A stretch of DNA of 64,000 nt from Isoptericola dokdonensis DS-3 (lineage in GTDB: Bacteria > Actinomycetota > Actinomycetes > Actinomycetales > Cellulomonadaceae), in assembly GCF_001636295.1 (NCBI RefSeq), contig NZ_CP014209.1, forward strand, positions 2,232,001 to 2,296,000. Reading direction: 5' to 3'. A program made the position numbers and the translations under genes. The notes below the pieces were generated by a model. The model was not told where the DNA came from, made no database searches, and saw nothing but the letters and a program-made list of their open reading frames with translations. Positions 9,848 through 17,428 of this stretch are shown here, piece after piece (position 1 is the first letter of the stretch; every line of letters starts with the position of its first letter).

Positions 9848-10423
9848 TCATACGTCGGTGCGGTGGAAGGACTGCCACGACCGGCTCGCCGTCGGCCCCC
9901 GCTGGCCCTGGTAGCGCGAGCCGTAGGCGTCCGAGCCGTACGGGTGCTCGGCCGGGGACGACAGCCGGAAGAAGCACATCTGGCCGATCTTCATGCCGGG
10001 CCACAGCGTGATCGGCAGCGTCGCGACGTTGCTCAGCTCCAGCGTGACGTGCCCCGAGAACCCGGGGTCGATGAACCCCGCCGTGCTGTGGGTGAGCAGA
10101 CCGAGCCGGCCCAGGCTCGACTTGCCCTCCAGCCGGGCCGCGACGTCGTCGGGCAGCGTCACCGCCTCGTAGGTGGAGCCCAGCACGAACTCGCCGGGGT
10201 GCAGCACCAGCGGCTCGCCCGCGTCCACCTCGACCAGCCGGGTCAGGTCCGGCTGCTCCTGCGACGGGTCGATGAACGGGTACCGGTGGTTGTCGAACAG
10301 CCGGAAGAACTTGTCCAGGCGCACGTCGACGCTGGACGGCTGGATCATCGCCGGGTCGTCGGGGTCCAGGACCACCCGCCCGGCGTCGATCTCGGCACGG
10401 ATGTCGCGGTCGGAGAGCAGCAC
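9848..10423 (-). CDS. dcd: dCTP deaminase (dUMP-forming type family)
   Basis: 191 residues, the usual length in Actinobacteria. GTG start gives [12 protein letters not shown]. Family blocks are all present: [32 protein letters not shown] (catalytic Glu and nucleotide-binding Ser/Arg), [13 protein letters not shown] and C-terminal [10 protein letters not shown]. It converts dCTP toward dUTP/dUMP for dTTP synthesis in the cytoplasm. The GTG is chosen because conservation begins there; upstream in-frame codons are not family-like. Reads away from tRNA-Gly. Confidence 0.96.
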   Translation of the reverse strand: MLLSDRDIRAEIDAGRVVLDPDDPAMIQPSSVDVRLDKFFRLFDNHRYPFIDPSQEQPDLTRLVEVDAGEPLVLHPGEFVLGSTYEAVTLPDDVAARLEGKSSLGRLGLLTHSTAGFIDPGFSGHVTLELSNVATLPITLWPGMKIGQMCFFRLSSPAEHPYGSDAYGSRYQGQRGPTASRSWQSFHRTDV

Positions 10424-10491
10424 GTGGACACGGTAGCCCGCCGCCCGGCCGCGCGCGGCCCACGTCTCGCCGGCAGCCCGAGTCTCGCCGA

Positions 10492-10548
10492 CGAGCGTCT
10501 CTGGATGTCGCGTTCCGGCCGCTGATCCCCGACGTTCAGAGACGCTCG
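10492..10548. repeat. 12-bp inverted repeat between dcd and tRNA-Gly
   Basis: CGAGCGTCTCTG (10492-10503) and its exact complement CAGAGACGCTCG (10537-10548) are separated by 33 nt. It sits in the divergent region upstream of both dcd and the tRNA promoter. It could be an operator or a structured leader. No protein is known to me for this motif. Confidence 0.45.
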
Positions 10549-10570
10549 ACGCGCGGCCGGGACGAGCCGG

Positions 10571-10600
10571 TTCGGTCCAGCGGCCAGGTTTGGGTATGAT
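10571..10600 (+). promoter_or_regulatory. probable promoter of tRNA-Gly
   Basis: TATGAT (10595-10600) is a near-consensus -10 box, 18 bp after a weak -35 TTCGGT (10571). It lies 49 bp before the tRNA and is one of the few AT-rich patches in the area. Confidence 0.5.
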
Positions 10601-10649
10601 CACCGGTGCGCGCATCTCGACGGTCCGCCAGGACCGCAGGGACGACCGT

Positions 10650-10723
10650 GCGGGTGTAGTTCAATGGTAGAACTTCAGCTTCCCAAGCTGATAGCGCGGG
10701 TTCGATTCCCGTCACCCGCTCCA
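10650..10723 (+). tRNA. tRNA-Gly(CCC), CCA encoded
   Basis: Full cloverleaf read by eye. Acceptor GCGGGTG pairs with CACCCGC, D stem GTTC/GAAC, anticodon stem TCAGC/GCTGA around loop TTCCCAA (anticodon CCC, reads GGG). The variable loop has 4 nt, the T stem is GCGGG/CCCGT with loop TTCGATT, discriminator T, and a genomic CCA follows at 10721-10723. Confidence 0.97.
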
Positions 10724-10726
10724 GCA

Positions 10727-10758
10727 CGAAGCCCCCGGCCCATGGGCCGGGGGCTTCG
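10727..10758 (+). terminator. tRNA-Gly terminator, perfect 32-bp palindrome
   Basis: The 32-bp stretch is fully self-complementary (arms CGAAGCCCCCGGCC, centre CATG) and begins 3 bp after the tRNA CCA. It is followed by TCGTT rather than a long T-run, as usual in GC-rich actinobacteria. Confidence 0.75.
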
Positions 10759-10847
10759 TCGTTCCCCGACCCGGCCGCCGGCACGAGGACGCCCGCCGCC
10801 GGGTGTCCCTCCACGACGCCCGCGCGTCGCACGGCTAGGTTCGTGCC

Positions 10848-11585
10848 GTGGAGACGACCGCGCACGGCGGGTCGGCATCCCTCGCCGGCTCCGACTACTG
10901 GTGGTACCGCACCCGCGCGCGCCTGCTCCGGACGGTGCTCGGCCCGTACGCCGACGGCGCGGGCGACGTCCTGGACGTGGGGAGCGCGGACGGCCCCAGC
11001 GTCGCGTGGCTGCGGGGCCTGCACCACCACGTCACCCTGGACATCGACCCGCGGGGTCTCACGCCGGGCTCGTGCGTGTGCGGGTCGGCGACGTCGCTCC
11101 CCTTCGCGGACGCCACGTTCGACCTGGTCGGCGCGTTCGACGTCCTCGAGCACTGCGAGCCCGAGGACGCCGTCCTGGCCGAGGTCCGGCGGGTCCTGCG
11201 CCCGGGCGGACGCTTCCTGCTGACCGTGCCCGCCTACCAGTGGCTCTGGAGCGACTTCGACGTCCGGAACGGGCACGTCCGGCGGTACACCCGCGGGCGT
11301 GCCGTGGCGGCGCTGGAGGACGGCGGCTTCGAGGTGCGCCGGGCGACCTACGCGTTCGCCGCGACGTTCCCGGCCTTCGTCGTCGAACGGCTCGCGCGGC
11401 GGGCCCGCGGGCTGGTGCGGCCCGACGACGGACGTCCCGCCGACGTCGTCCGGCTCCCGCGGACCCCGCCGGCGGTCGACCGGGTGCTCATGGCGCTGGG
11501 GTCGGTCGACGACCGGGTGCTGGCCCGCCGGGACCTCCCGTTCGGCTCATCGGTCGTCGTCGCGGCCCGCCGGCCCCTCGCCTGA
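10848..11585 (+). CDS. class I SAM-dependent methyltransferase
   Basis: 245 residues from a GTG start. Motif I DVLDVGSADG (about 40-49), acidic post-I DIDPRG, and motif FDLVGAFDVLEHCEPEDAVL typical of Methyltransf_11/UbiE-like O- or C-methyltransferases, then VRRVLRPGGRFLLTVPAY. Cytosolic. It faces the surface-glycan operon and its 3' end overlaps gtrA on the other strand by 39 bp. A sugar or polyprenyl-linked substrate is plausible from context only. Confidence 0.85.
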   Translation: METTAHGGSASLAGSDYWWYRTRARLLRTVLGPYADGAGDVLDVGSADGPSVAWLRGLHHHVTLDIDPRGLTPGSCVCGSATSLPFADATFDLVGAFDVLEHCEPEDAVLAEVRRVLRPGGRFLLTVPAYQWLWSDFDVRNGHVRRYTRGRAVAALEDGGFEVRRATYAFAATFPAFVVERLARRARGLVRPDDGRPADVVRLPRTPPAVDRVLMALGSVDDRVLARRDLPFGSSVVVAARRPLA

Positions 11586-12062
11586 CGCGGGGTCCTCGTC
11601 TGACGCGGGGTCCTCGTCGCGCGCGGGTGCGGCGGGGCGCCGGAACGAGAAGTACAGGTGGGCGAAGTAGGTGGCCACGACCGTCAGGGCCAGGGCGACC
11701 ACCTGCGCGGGCAGGACGGGCAGGCCCGCGAGCTCGACGAAGGCGGGCAGGAGCACGGCGTTGACCGCGAGCGCGCCGAGCTGCACGCCCACGAAGCGGA
11801 CGAGGTCGAGCCAGACGTCGCCGCGCACCCGGAACACGAAGCGGCGGTGCAGCGTGAAGCCGACGGCGATGCCCACGGCGTAGGCGAGCACGAGCGCGCC
11901 GAGGTAGCCGACGACGTCGCCGAGGAGCTGCTCGAACAGCGCGAACGACGCCAGGCCGACGAGCGTGTTGACCGCGCCGACGGCGAGGTACGCGGACTCG
12001 CGGCGGCGCAGGACCGCCACGGCGCGCCGCCACCACGGCGGTCGGGTCCGGGGATCGTCCAT
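11547..12062 (-). CDS. GtrA family polyprenyl-sugar flippase
   Basis: 171 residues, four transmembrane helices in the GtrA pattern: YLAVGAVNTLVGLASFALFE, GYLGALVLAYAVGIAVGF followed by TLHRRFVF, then two more. GtrA proteins are proposed to move undecaprenyl-phosphate-linked sugars across the membrane. The C-terminal tail carries a tandem DEDPAS repeat produced by an 18-bp tandem duplication at 11582-11617. Last gene of the operon running from 16081, 15 bp after the GT-C gene. Confidence 0.88.
   Translation of the reverse strand: MDDPRTRPPWWRRAVAVLRRRESAYLAVGAVNTLVGLASFALFEQLLGDVVGYLGALVLAYAVGIAVGFTLHRRFVFRVRGDVWLDLVRFVGVQLGALAVNAVLLPAFVELAGLPVLPAQVVALALTVVATYFAHLYFSFRRPAAPARDEDPASDEDPASGEGPAGRDDDR
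11582..11617. repeat. tandem 18-bp direct duplication
   Basis: CTGACGCGGGGTCCTCGT occurs twice back to back. It contains the stop codon of the methyltransferase gene (+) and encodes the duplicated DEDPAS hexapeptide in the GtrA tail (-). Confidence 0.85.
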
Positions 12063-12077
12063 GGTCGCCGACCTCCG

Positions 12078-13589
12078 TCAGCCGGCGACGAGGAACAGGG
12101 CGCCGACGACCACGACCCATCCGACGGCGAGGACGAGCTGCGTCCGCCGCAGGGCCGTGCTCGACGCCGCAGGGTCGGCGGGGGCGAGGAGGCCGGCGAT
12201 CGCGATGCCGAGCAGCGGGACGAAGACCGGCCAGTACCTCCCGCTGGAGACGTGCACGAACGGCTGGGACATGAGCAGCGCGAGCAGGAGAGAGGCGGTG
12301 ACCACCAGGACCTGGGCGTCGGACCGCACGCGTCGTGGGACCAGCAGTGCGCCCGCGGCGACGGCGACGGCGCCGAGGTAGAGCCAGGTCGTCACGGTGA
12401 TGTTCACCGTGTCGGGGGCTCGCTCGGGGGGCTTCTCGACCCCCTCCAGCGGGGGTCGGAACACGTGGTCGTAGCTGGCCGGGGAGAACGCGTACCGGTG
12501 GAAGTTGTCGAGCACGGAGGCGGCGTACCCCGACGGCGTGACGTCGCGCATCGCGTAGTCGCGCATCTGTCGCCGGACCTCCAGGGGGTTCTCCCCGGTC
12601 TGCTCGCCCACGGCCCGGGCGTAGCGGGCCATGTTCGTCCAGATGTTTCCCTCGACGCAGGGGCCGAAGCAGAGCTCGTCCCGGTCGCCGAACGCGTAGG
12701 CGAGCGAGAGGGACATCGTGGTGGTCGTCGTGACGGGTTCGCCGAAGGTGCGGCTCATGTGCGCGGACCAGGGCGCCATGAGCACCACGACGACGCCCAC
12801 CGCCACCGCGCACGCGGCGAGGGAGCGGGCGAGCGCCCGGCCGCGCGTGCGCAGGAGGGTCACGACGACGAGCAGGACGAGGACGGCCACGACCAGGGGC
12901 AGCGTGCTGGACCGCAGGTAGAGCGCGACCACGAGGGCGAGCCCGAGCAGCGCGGCGTCGCGGAGGCGGACGACGCCGTCGGCGTCGAGCCGGCGCCACA
13001 TGACGACGAGCAGGGGCACCGTCGCGAGGATCGCGAGGCCCGCCCACCCGTCCCCCCAGGCGCTGGAGCCGAAGAGTGCGTACATCGGGACGAGGCCCGG
13101 CACCACGAGCAGCACGGCCGCCGTGCGCCATCCGACCGTCCGGGCGACGACGGCCACGAGCGCGAGGAAGACGGCCGTCGACAGGACTCCGAGGTAGACG
13201 CGGACGGCGGCGTCGTCGGCCGCCGGGTCGAGCAGGAACAGCGGGGCGATGAGCAGGGGCATCCCCGGCATGAACCACCCGTTGCCGACGAGGCGCGCCT
13301 GGAGCTCGTCCGTCGGGACCTCGTCGCCTTGGACCAGCGCACGGGCGGAGTCGGCGAGGGCGCGGGCACCGGCGGTGTAGGAGACCTCGTCGCCGGCGAG
13401 CGGGGCCGGCAACGCCTTGTGCGCCATGACGACCCGCAGCGCCACGTTGAGCAGCACCAGCACGCCGACGACGACCACGGGCATGACGGGCCACCGCGTC
13501 CTGACCGCTGGGCCGTTCCCCGCGCCCGTCACGGGCGGCGGCGGGGCGGACGCGGCGGGGTGGACCCGGTCGGCGTCGGTGTCGGTCAT
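12078..13589 (-). CDS. membrane glycosyltransferase, GT-C type (GT39/ArnT-like)
   Basis: 503 residues with about 10-11 transmembrane helices. After helix 1 the first extracytoplasmic loop has the acidic LAGDEVSYTAGARAL, equivalent to the catalytic DE region of ArnT/PMT-type GT-C enzymes. Loop motifs RLVGNGWFMPGMPLL follow, and later an extracytoplasmic loop with paired Cys (ELCFGPCVEGN). Such enzymes use polyprenyl-phosphate sugars on the outer face of the membrane. ATG start overlaps the upstream lipoprotein stop (ATGA). Acceptor unknown. Confidence 0.8.
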   Translation of the reverse strand: MTDTDADRVHPAASAPPPPVTGAGNGPAVRTRWPVMPVVVVGVLVLLNVALRVVMAHKALPAPLAGDEVSYTAGARALADSARALVQGDEVPTDELQARLVGNGWFMPGMPLLIAPLFLLDPAADDAAVRVYLGVLSTAVFLALVAVVARTVGWRTAAVLLVVPGLVPMYALFGSSAWGDGWAGLAILATVPLLVVMWRRLDADGVVRLRDAALLGLALVVALYLRSSTLPLVVAVLVLLVVVTLLRTRGRALARSLAACAVAVGVVVVLMAPWSAHMSRTFGEPVTTTTTMSLSLAYAFGDRDELCFGPCVEGNIWTNMARYARAVGEQTGENPLEVRRQMRDYAMRDVTPSGYAASVLDNFHRYAFSPASYDHVFRPPLEGVEKPPERAPDTVNITVTTWLYLGAVAVAAGALLVPRRVRSDAQVLVVTASLLLALLMSQPFVHVSSGRYWPVFVPLLGIAIAGLLAPADPAASSTALRRTQLVLAVGWVVVVGALFLVAG

Positions 13590-14125
13590 GACGGTGCACC
13601 CCCCAGCACCGTGGCACCGTCCTGCGGCGGGTCGACCATGTCGATCGCCGGGCAGCCTCGCTCCCCTCGCGGGTCCGCGGCGTCCCGCGGCAGGTCGAGG
13701 CGGAAGGTGCCCTGCACGAGGGTGTCGGGCGTCGCGTCCTCGAGCGGCGTGACGTCGAACGCGACCGCACCGTAGCCGGGGGCCTCGAAGAGTGACCAGC
13801 CGTCCCGGGTGCCCAGCGAGGTGAAGCCGCCGTCGACGAGGCTGTCCGTGAGGCTCGTCGCGAGGTCGTCCGCGCTCCACCGGTCCCACTGGGCGACCAG
13901 GACCCAACGGTCCCCCACGACGTACTGCCGCATGACCTGGTGCCCGACGTCGATCCGTACCTCCTCGGGCAGCGGCCAGCACGGCCCGGCGAGCGGCGGG
14001 TCGAGCGCGGGCGGCCCCTGGTACCCCGCCGACAGGTCGGCGCACGACGCGGTCCCGAGGACGCACGTCAGGGTGGCCGCCACGGCGACGGCGCGGTGGA
14101 GCGGCCGTCGCCCGCCACGGTTCAT
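13586..14125 (-). CDS. secreted lipoprotein of the glycan operon
   Basis: 179 residues. Signal peptide AVAVAATLTCVLGTASCADL places a lipidated Cys near residue 29, although the lipobox TASC is slightly weak. The mature domain is beta-rich with two further Cys, and contains repeated W/Y positions (WVLVAQWDRWSADDL). No family recognised. Overlaps both neighbours by 4 bp, so it is probably part of the same membrane process as the GT-C enzyme. Confidence 0.72.
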   Translation of the reverse strand: MNRGGRRPLHRAVAVAATLTCVLGTASCADLSAGYQGPPALDPPLAGPCWPLPEEVRIDVGHQVMRQYVVGDRWVLVAQWDRWSADDLATSLTDSLVDGGFTSLGTRDGWSLFEAPGYGAVAFDVTPLEDATPDTLVQGTFRLDLPRDAADPRGERGCPAIDMVDPPQDGATVLGGAPS

Positions 14126-15075
14126 CGGGCGGCTCCCGGGCGTCGCAGGGACGCCGAGACGTCCGCGAACGTGGCGCCGATGCCGCTCGCGAGAGTGGTC
14201 GTGGCGAGCTCGTCGACCTCGGGCCACACGGTCGACCGGAACCGGAGGTCGCGGGTCTGGAAGGGGGTGCTCGCCGACGTGCCCAGCACGATGGGCGCCC
14301 GGCGCTTGGTGATGCGGGAGAGCTCGCCGACGATCGTCGCGAGGGTGACCGCCGTCTGCGAGGCGAGGATCTTCACGACGACGGTGCCCGGCCGGACCTC
14401 GGCGAGCCGGTCCACCCCGGCCAGCACCATGCGCGCGGCGTCGCGCACGTAGACGTAGTCCCGCGCGGTGTCCAGGGACACGTAGATCAGCAGCGGCGAG
14501 CGCTGGACCTCCGCACGGCAGAGCTGGGTGATGATCCCCTGCGGCTTGCCCAGGTTCTGGCCCGGGCCGTACAGGTTGGCGATCCGCCCCACCAGGACGG
14601 TGGCGCCGGACCCTGTCAGTCGGCGCACCGCCGCCTCGGCGGCGAGCTTCGCCGTGCCGTAGGGCGACACCGCCAGGGGCGGCGTGGCCTCGGTGAACGG
14701 CGGGTCCGTCGACCCGGAGTAGACGCCGCCCGCGGACGACGCCAGGAAGACGCGCAGGATCGTCCCGGGGTGCCGGTCGCCGGCGGCGAGCAACTCGTCG
14801 ACGAACGCGTCGAGGACGGCCACCTCACGATCGAGCGCGTCCTGCCCCGTGGCGACGACGCCGGCGCCGGCCGCCCAGAGGAGGTCGACGCGCCCGTACC
14901 CGCCCAGCAGCCGTTCGGCGTCCCGGGCCAGGGCCGAGACGGCGTGCGGCGGGTCCTGCCAGGGCACCTTGCTGACGTGGACGGTACGGCCTGCCGTCGC
15001 GGCGCAGCCGACGAGCTGCCTGCCCAGCAGGCCGCCGCCACCGACCACCCAGGTCACCCGACCGTCACGTGCCAC
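14122..15075 (-). CDS. NAD-dependent epimerase/dehydratase (extended SDR)
   Basis: 317 residues, GTG start. Nucleotide-binding motif GGGGLLG near residue 12-18, catalytic Ser region FLASSAGGVYSG and YxxxK as YGTAK (about 137-141), then VGRIANLYGPGQN, the classic nucleotide-sugar epimerase/reductase signature. It probably makes the activated sugar used by neighbouring glycosyltransferases. Its 5' end overlaps the GT2 gene by 11 bp. Exact sugar unknown. Confidence 0.88.
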   Translation of the reverse strand: MARDGRVTWVVGGGGLLGRQLVGCAATAGRTVHVSKVPWQDPPHAVSALARDAERLLGGYGRVDLLWAAGAGVVATGQDALDREVAVLDAFVDELLAAGDRHPGTILRVFLASSAGGVYSGSTDPPFTEATPPLAVSPYGTAKLAAEAAVRRLTGSGATVLVGRIANLYGPGQNLGKPQGIITQLCRAEVQRSPLLIYVSLDTARDYVYVRDAARMVLAGVDRLAEVRPGTVVVKILASQTAVTLATIVGELSRITKRRAPIVLGTSASTPFQTRDLRFRSTVWPEVDELATTTLASGIGATFADVSASLRRPGAAR

Positions 15076-16081
15076 GGCCGCTCCTGCCGAGGGGCCCCGC
15101 CTGGGGGTCGCTCATGATGAGGTACGGCGGCTTGCCCATCGCCATGTTGACCGCCACCCCGATGTACTCGGCGACGATGCCCAGGGCGTAGAGGATGAGT
15201 CCGGAGCACAGCAGGACGATGACGACGGTCGAGGTCCAGCCCTCGGGGACGTTCCCGCCCGCGAGCCGGTCGACGGCGAGGACGACGGCGAGGACGACGC
15301 CGAAGGTGGCGAACGTCGCGCCGATGAGGCTGACGACACGCAGCCCGCGGGTGCCGCTCGTCATCACCATCCGCCAGAAGTGGGAGACGAGCGTGCGCAC
15401 CGAGTAGCCGGAGACGCGGTCACCCTCCGAGCGCATCGTCACCGGGCACGTGGTCACCCGGTCGGCGACCCAGCTCAGCGCGACGTCGAGGTAGACCCCC
15501 TGCCCGGCGTACGCGGCGACGCTGCGCCCGACCTCGCCGAGCACGAGGCGGTAGCTGTGGAACTTCGTCGCGTCGGCGTCCCCGCCCGAGAGCATGTTGA
15601 TCAGCAGCTTGGACGCGCGGGACGTCGTGTTGCGGAACGCGGTGTGCGGAGTCTCGTTGCGCGGCGCCGCGTAGACGAGCGCCGACCTTTCCCGCAGCGC
15701 GGTGTCGAGGAGCGCTCCCACGTCCGCCGGGTCGTGCTGGCCGTCCTCGTCCATCGTCACCACCCAGTCGCCCGACGAGCTCGCGATCCCCGCGATGGTC
15801 GCGGGGTGCTGGCCGAAGTTCCGGCTGAGCCAGACAGGGCGGACCCAGGGCCGTCCCTCCGCGAGCTCGCGGATCACGCCGGCGGAACCGTCGGGTCCGC
15901 AGTCGTTGACGAGGATCACCTCGGTCACCCGGTACGGGTGTCCCTCGGGGGTGCGCTGCGTCTCCGTGAGCGGGGCGAGCTCGGCGACGAGTCCGGGCAG
16001 ATGCCGCTCACCCCTGTAGACAGGGATGATGACCGACAGCGTGTGCTCCTGGCTGTCGCCTGACCGGGCGGCGTCTCCCAT
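15065..16081 (-). CDS. GtrB-like polyprenyl-phosphate glycosyltransferase (GT2)
   Basis: 338 residues. GT-A domain: SVIIPVYRGE near residue 16, VNDCGPDGS, metal-binding region TMDEDGQHDP near 110, and acceptor-site motif FHSYRL. Two C-terminal transmembrane helices (LIGATFATFGVVLAVVLAV and VVIVLLCSGLILYALG) are typical of GtrB/DPM-like enzymes that load a sugar onto undecaprenyl phosphate at the inner face. First gene of the operon. Together with GtrA and the GT-C enzyme it forms a three-component glycosylation set. Confidence 0.9.
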   Translation of the reverse strand: MGDAARSGDSQEHTLSVIIPVYRGERHLPGLVAELAPLTETQRTPEGHPYRVTEVILVNDCGPDGSAGVIRELAEGRPWVRPVWLSRNFGQHPATIAGIASSSGDWVVTMDEDGQHDPADVGALLDTALRERSALVYAAPRNETPHTAFRNTTSRASKLLINMLSGGDADATKFHSYRLVLGEVGRSVAAYAGQGVYLDVALSWVADRVTTCPVTMRSEGDRVSGYSVRTLVSHFWRMVMTSGTRGLRVVSLIGATFATFGVVLAVVLAVDRLAGGNVPEGWTSTVVIVLLCSGLILYALGIVAEYIGVAVNMAMGKPPYLIMSDPQAGPLGRSGRGT

Positions 16082-16144
16082 GGGGCTTCACTCTAGGTCG
16101 CCGTGGTCCCGGCGGCGCGGCGGCCCCGCGGCGCGGCGGTAGCG

Positions 16145-16172
16145 CGGCGGCCGACCTCAAGGGTGGCCGCCG
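16145..16172 (-). terminator. possible terminator downstream of the HNH nuclease gene
   Basis: Inverted repeat CGGCGGCC-N12-GGCCGCCG lies about 10 bp beyond the stop at 16183 on the minus strand and before the GT2 start. No T-run. Confidence 0.4.
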
Positions 16173-16182
16173 TCGGGCAGGG

Positions 16183-17232
16183 CTACTCGCAGGCGACGCC
16201 GTCGCCGTCGCGGTCGAGGTGCCGGCCGTAGCCGGGGTCGCCGCGCCGGATCGGGTCGGCGCCGGCGTCGCGTACGGCGGTGCAGTTGTCGTAGCTGACG
16301 GCGGCCTCGGCGTCGTCGGCGGGCGCCTCGGTCTGCTCGTCGCTCGGCGCGGGCTCCGACGGCGGCGCGGCGGTCGCGGTCGGCTTCACCCTGATGGCGT
16401 CGGCGTCGGCCGGCAGCGGCTCGTCGGGGCAGCCGTCGAGCACGCGTGCCATGGCGTCCTGCTCGGCCTGGGTGACCCACAGCTCGTGGGTCTGCTTCAC
16501 GGCGACCTGCCGGGCGACGTACGCGCAGCGCACCGCCTTGTGCGGCGGCAGCCAGGTCGCGGCGTCGCCGTCCCCCTTGGCGGCGTTGGTGGGGCCGTCG
16601 ACGGCGAGGAGGTTCAGCGGGTCGTTGGCGAGCAGCTCGCGCTCGTCGGCGGACAGTTGCTGCGCGCCCTTCTGCCACGCGTCGGACAGGGCGACGACGT
16701 GGTCGATCTGCACGGCCGTGGACGTCGACTGCCCGCGCTGGAACGGGATCTGCGTGGCGGTGTACGGGTCGTCGAGGGTGCCGGTCAGGACGACGCAGTC
16801 GTGGGTGCCGGCCTTGAAGGTCTCGCCCGTGAGGTCGCGGGCGAGGATGTCGTTGCGGGTGTCGCAGCCGTTGTGGTCGACGTCCGCCCAGGCGGGGCCG
16901 AACTCGTCACGGTCGTAGCCGGTCTTCGGGGCGCGCCCCTTGACGGTGAGATCGGCGAGCGCGGCGCGGGCGGTTCCGGCCTCGGGCGTGCCGTCGTCGG
17001 ACGCCTCGCGCGTGGGCCGGGCGCTGCCCGGCTCCGCGCCGGTGGCCGCCTCGTCCTTCGCCGTCGCCGTCGCCGTCGCCGACGCCGACGGCGACACGTC
17101 CACGACGAGCGAGGCGGCGCTGTCGACGGTGGCGCACCCGGTCAGGGCGAGCAGGGCGAGCAGGCTCGCGGTGACGATCGGCGTGCGGCGTCGCGCGGTG
17201 GGCCGGTCGGTCGGGTGGTGCGGTGCGGGCAA
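16183..17232 (-). CDS. secreted lipoprotein nuclease: GmrSD-type HNH (DUF1524) plus excalibur domain
   Basis: 349 residues from a TTG preceded by GGAG with 6-bp spacing. No ATG/GTG is available nearby, so the start is less certain. Lipobox LTGC near residue 30, then an Ala/Thr-rich linker. The DUF1524 HNH nuclease has IDHVVALSDAW and NDPLNLLAVDGPTNAAKGD (His, Asn, Lys of the finger), and SYDNCTAVRDAG...DRDGDGVACE at the C-terminus is a calcium-binding excalibur motif. Likely an exported Ca-dependent DNase acting at the cell surface. Divergent from the metzincin protease. Confidence 0.85.
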   Translation of the reverse strand: MPAPHHPTDRPTARRRTPIVTASLLALLALTGCATVDSAASLVVDVSPSASATATATAKDEAATGAEPGSARPTREASDDGTPEAGTARAALADLTVKGRAPKTGYDRDEFGPAWADVDHNGCDTRNDILARDLTGETFKAGTHDCVVLTGTLDDPYTATQIPFQRGQSTSTAVQIDHVVALSDAWQKGAQQLSADERELLANDPLNLLAVDGPTNAAKGDGDAATWLPPHKAVRCAYVARQVAVKQTHELWVTQAEQDAMARVLDGCPDEPLPADADAIRVKPTATAAPPSEPAPSDEQTEAPADDAEAAVSYDNCTAVRDAGADPIRRGDPGYGRHLDRDGDGVACE

Positions 17233-17248
17233 CGCGGGCTCCGGTGCT

Positions 17249-17278
17249 TGTGGACGGACGAGGGCTGTGGACGGACGA
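17249..17278. repeat. two direct copies of TGTGGACGGACGA
   Basis: 13-bp copies at 17249-17261 and 17266-17278, 17 bp apart and just upstream of the nuclease start. Each contains CCGTCCACA on the minus strand, a degenerate match to the actinobacterial DnaA box. May be operator half-sites. Confidence 0.45.
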
Positions 17279-17428
17279 CGCCCATTGTGGGGGCTACGTC
17301 CGACAGGTCCTGCCCGAGCGGTGGTCGCGGACCGTCGCCGCGCCCGCCGGAGCCCGCTCGCCGCGCGCCCCGGGCAACCGCTGGTTACGCTCCCGAGAGA
17401 GGTCGAGGTCGACGCCGTGGGGGCTGGG

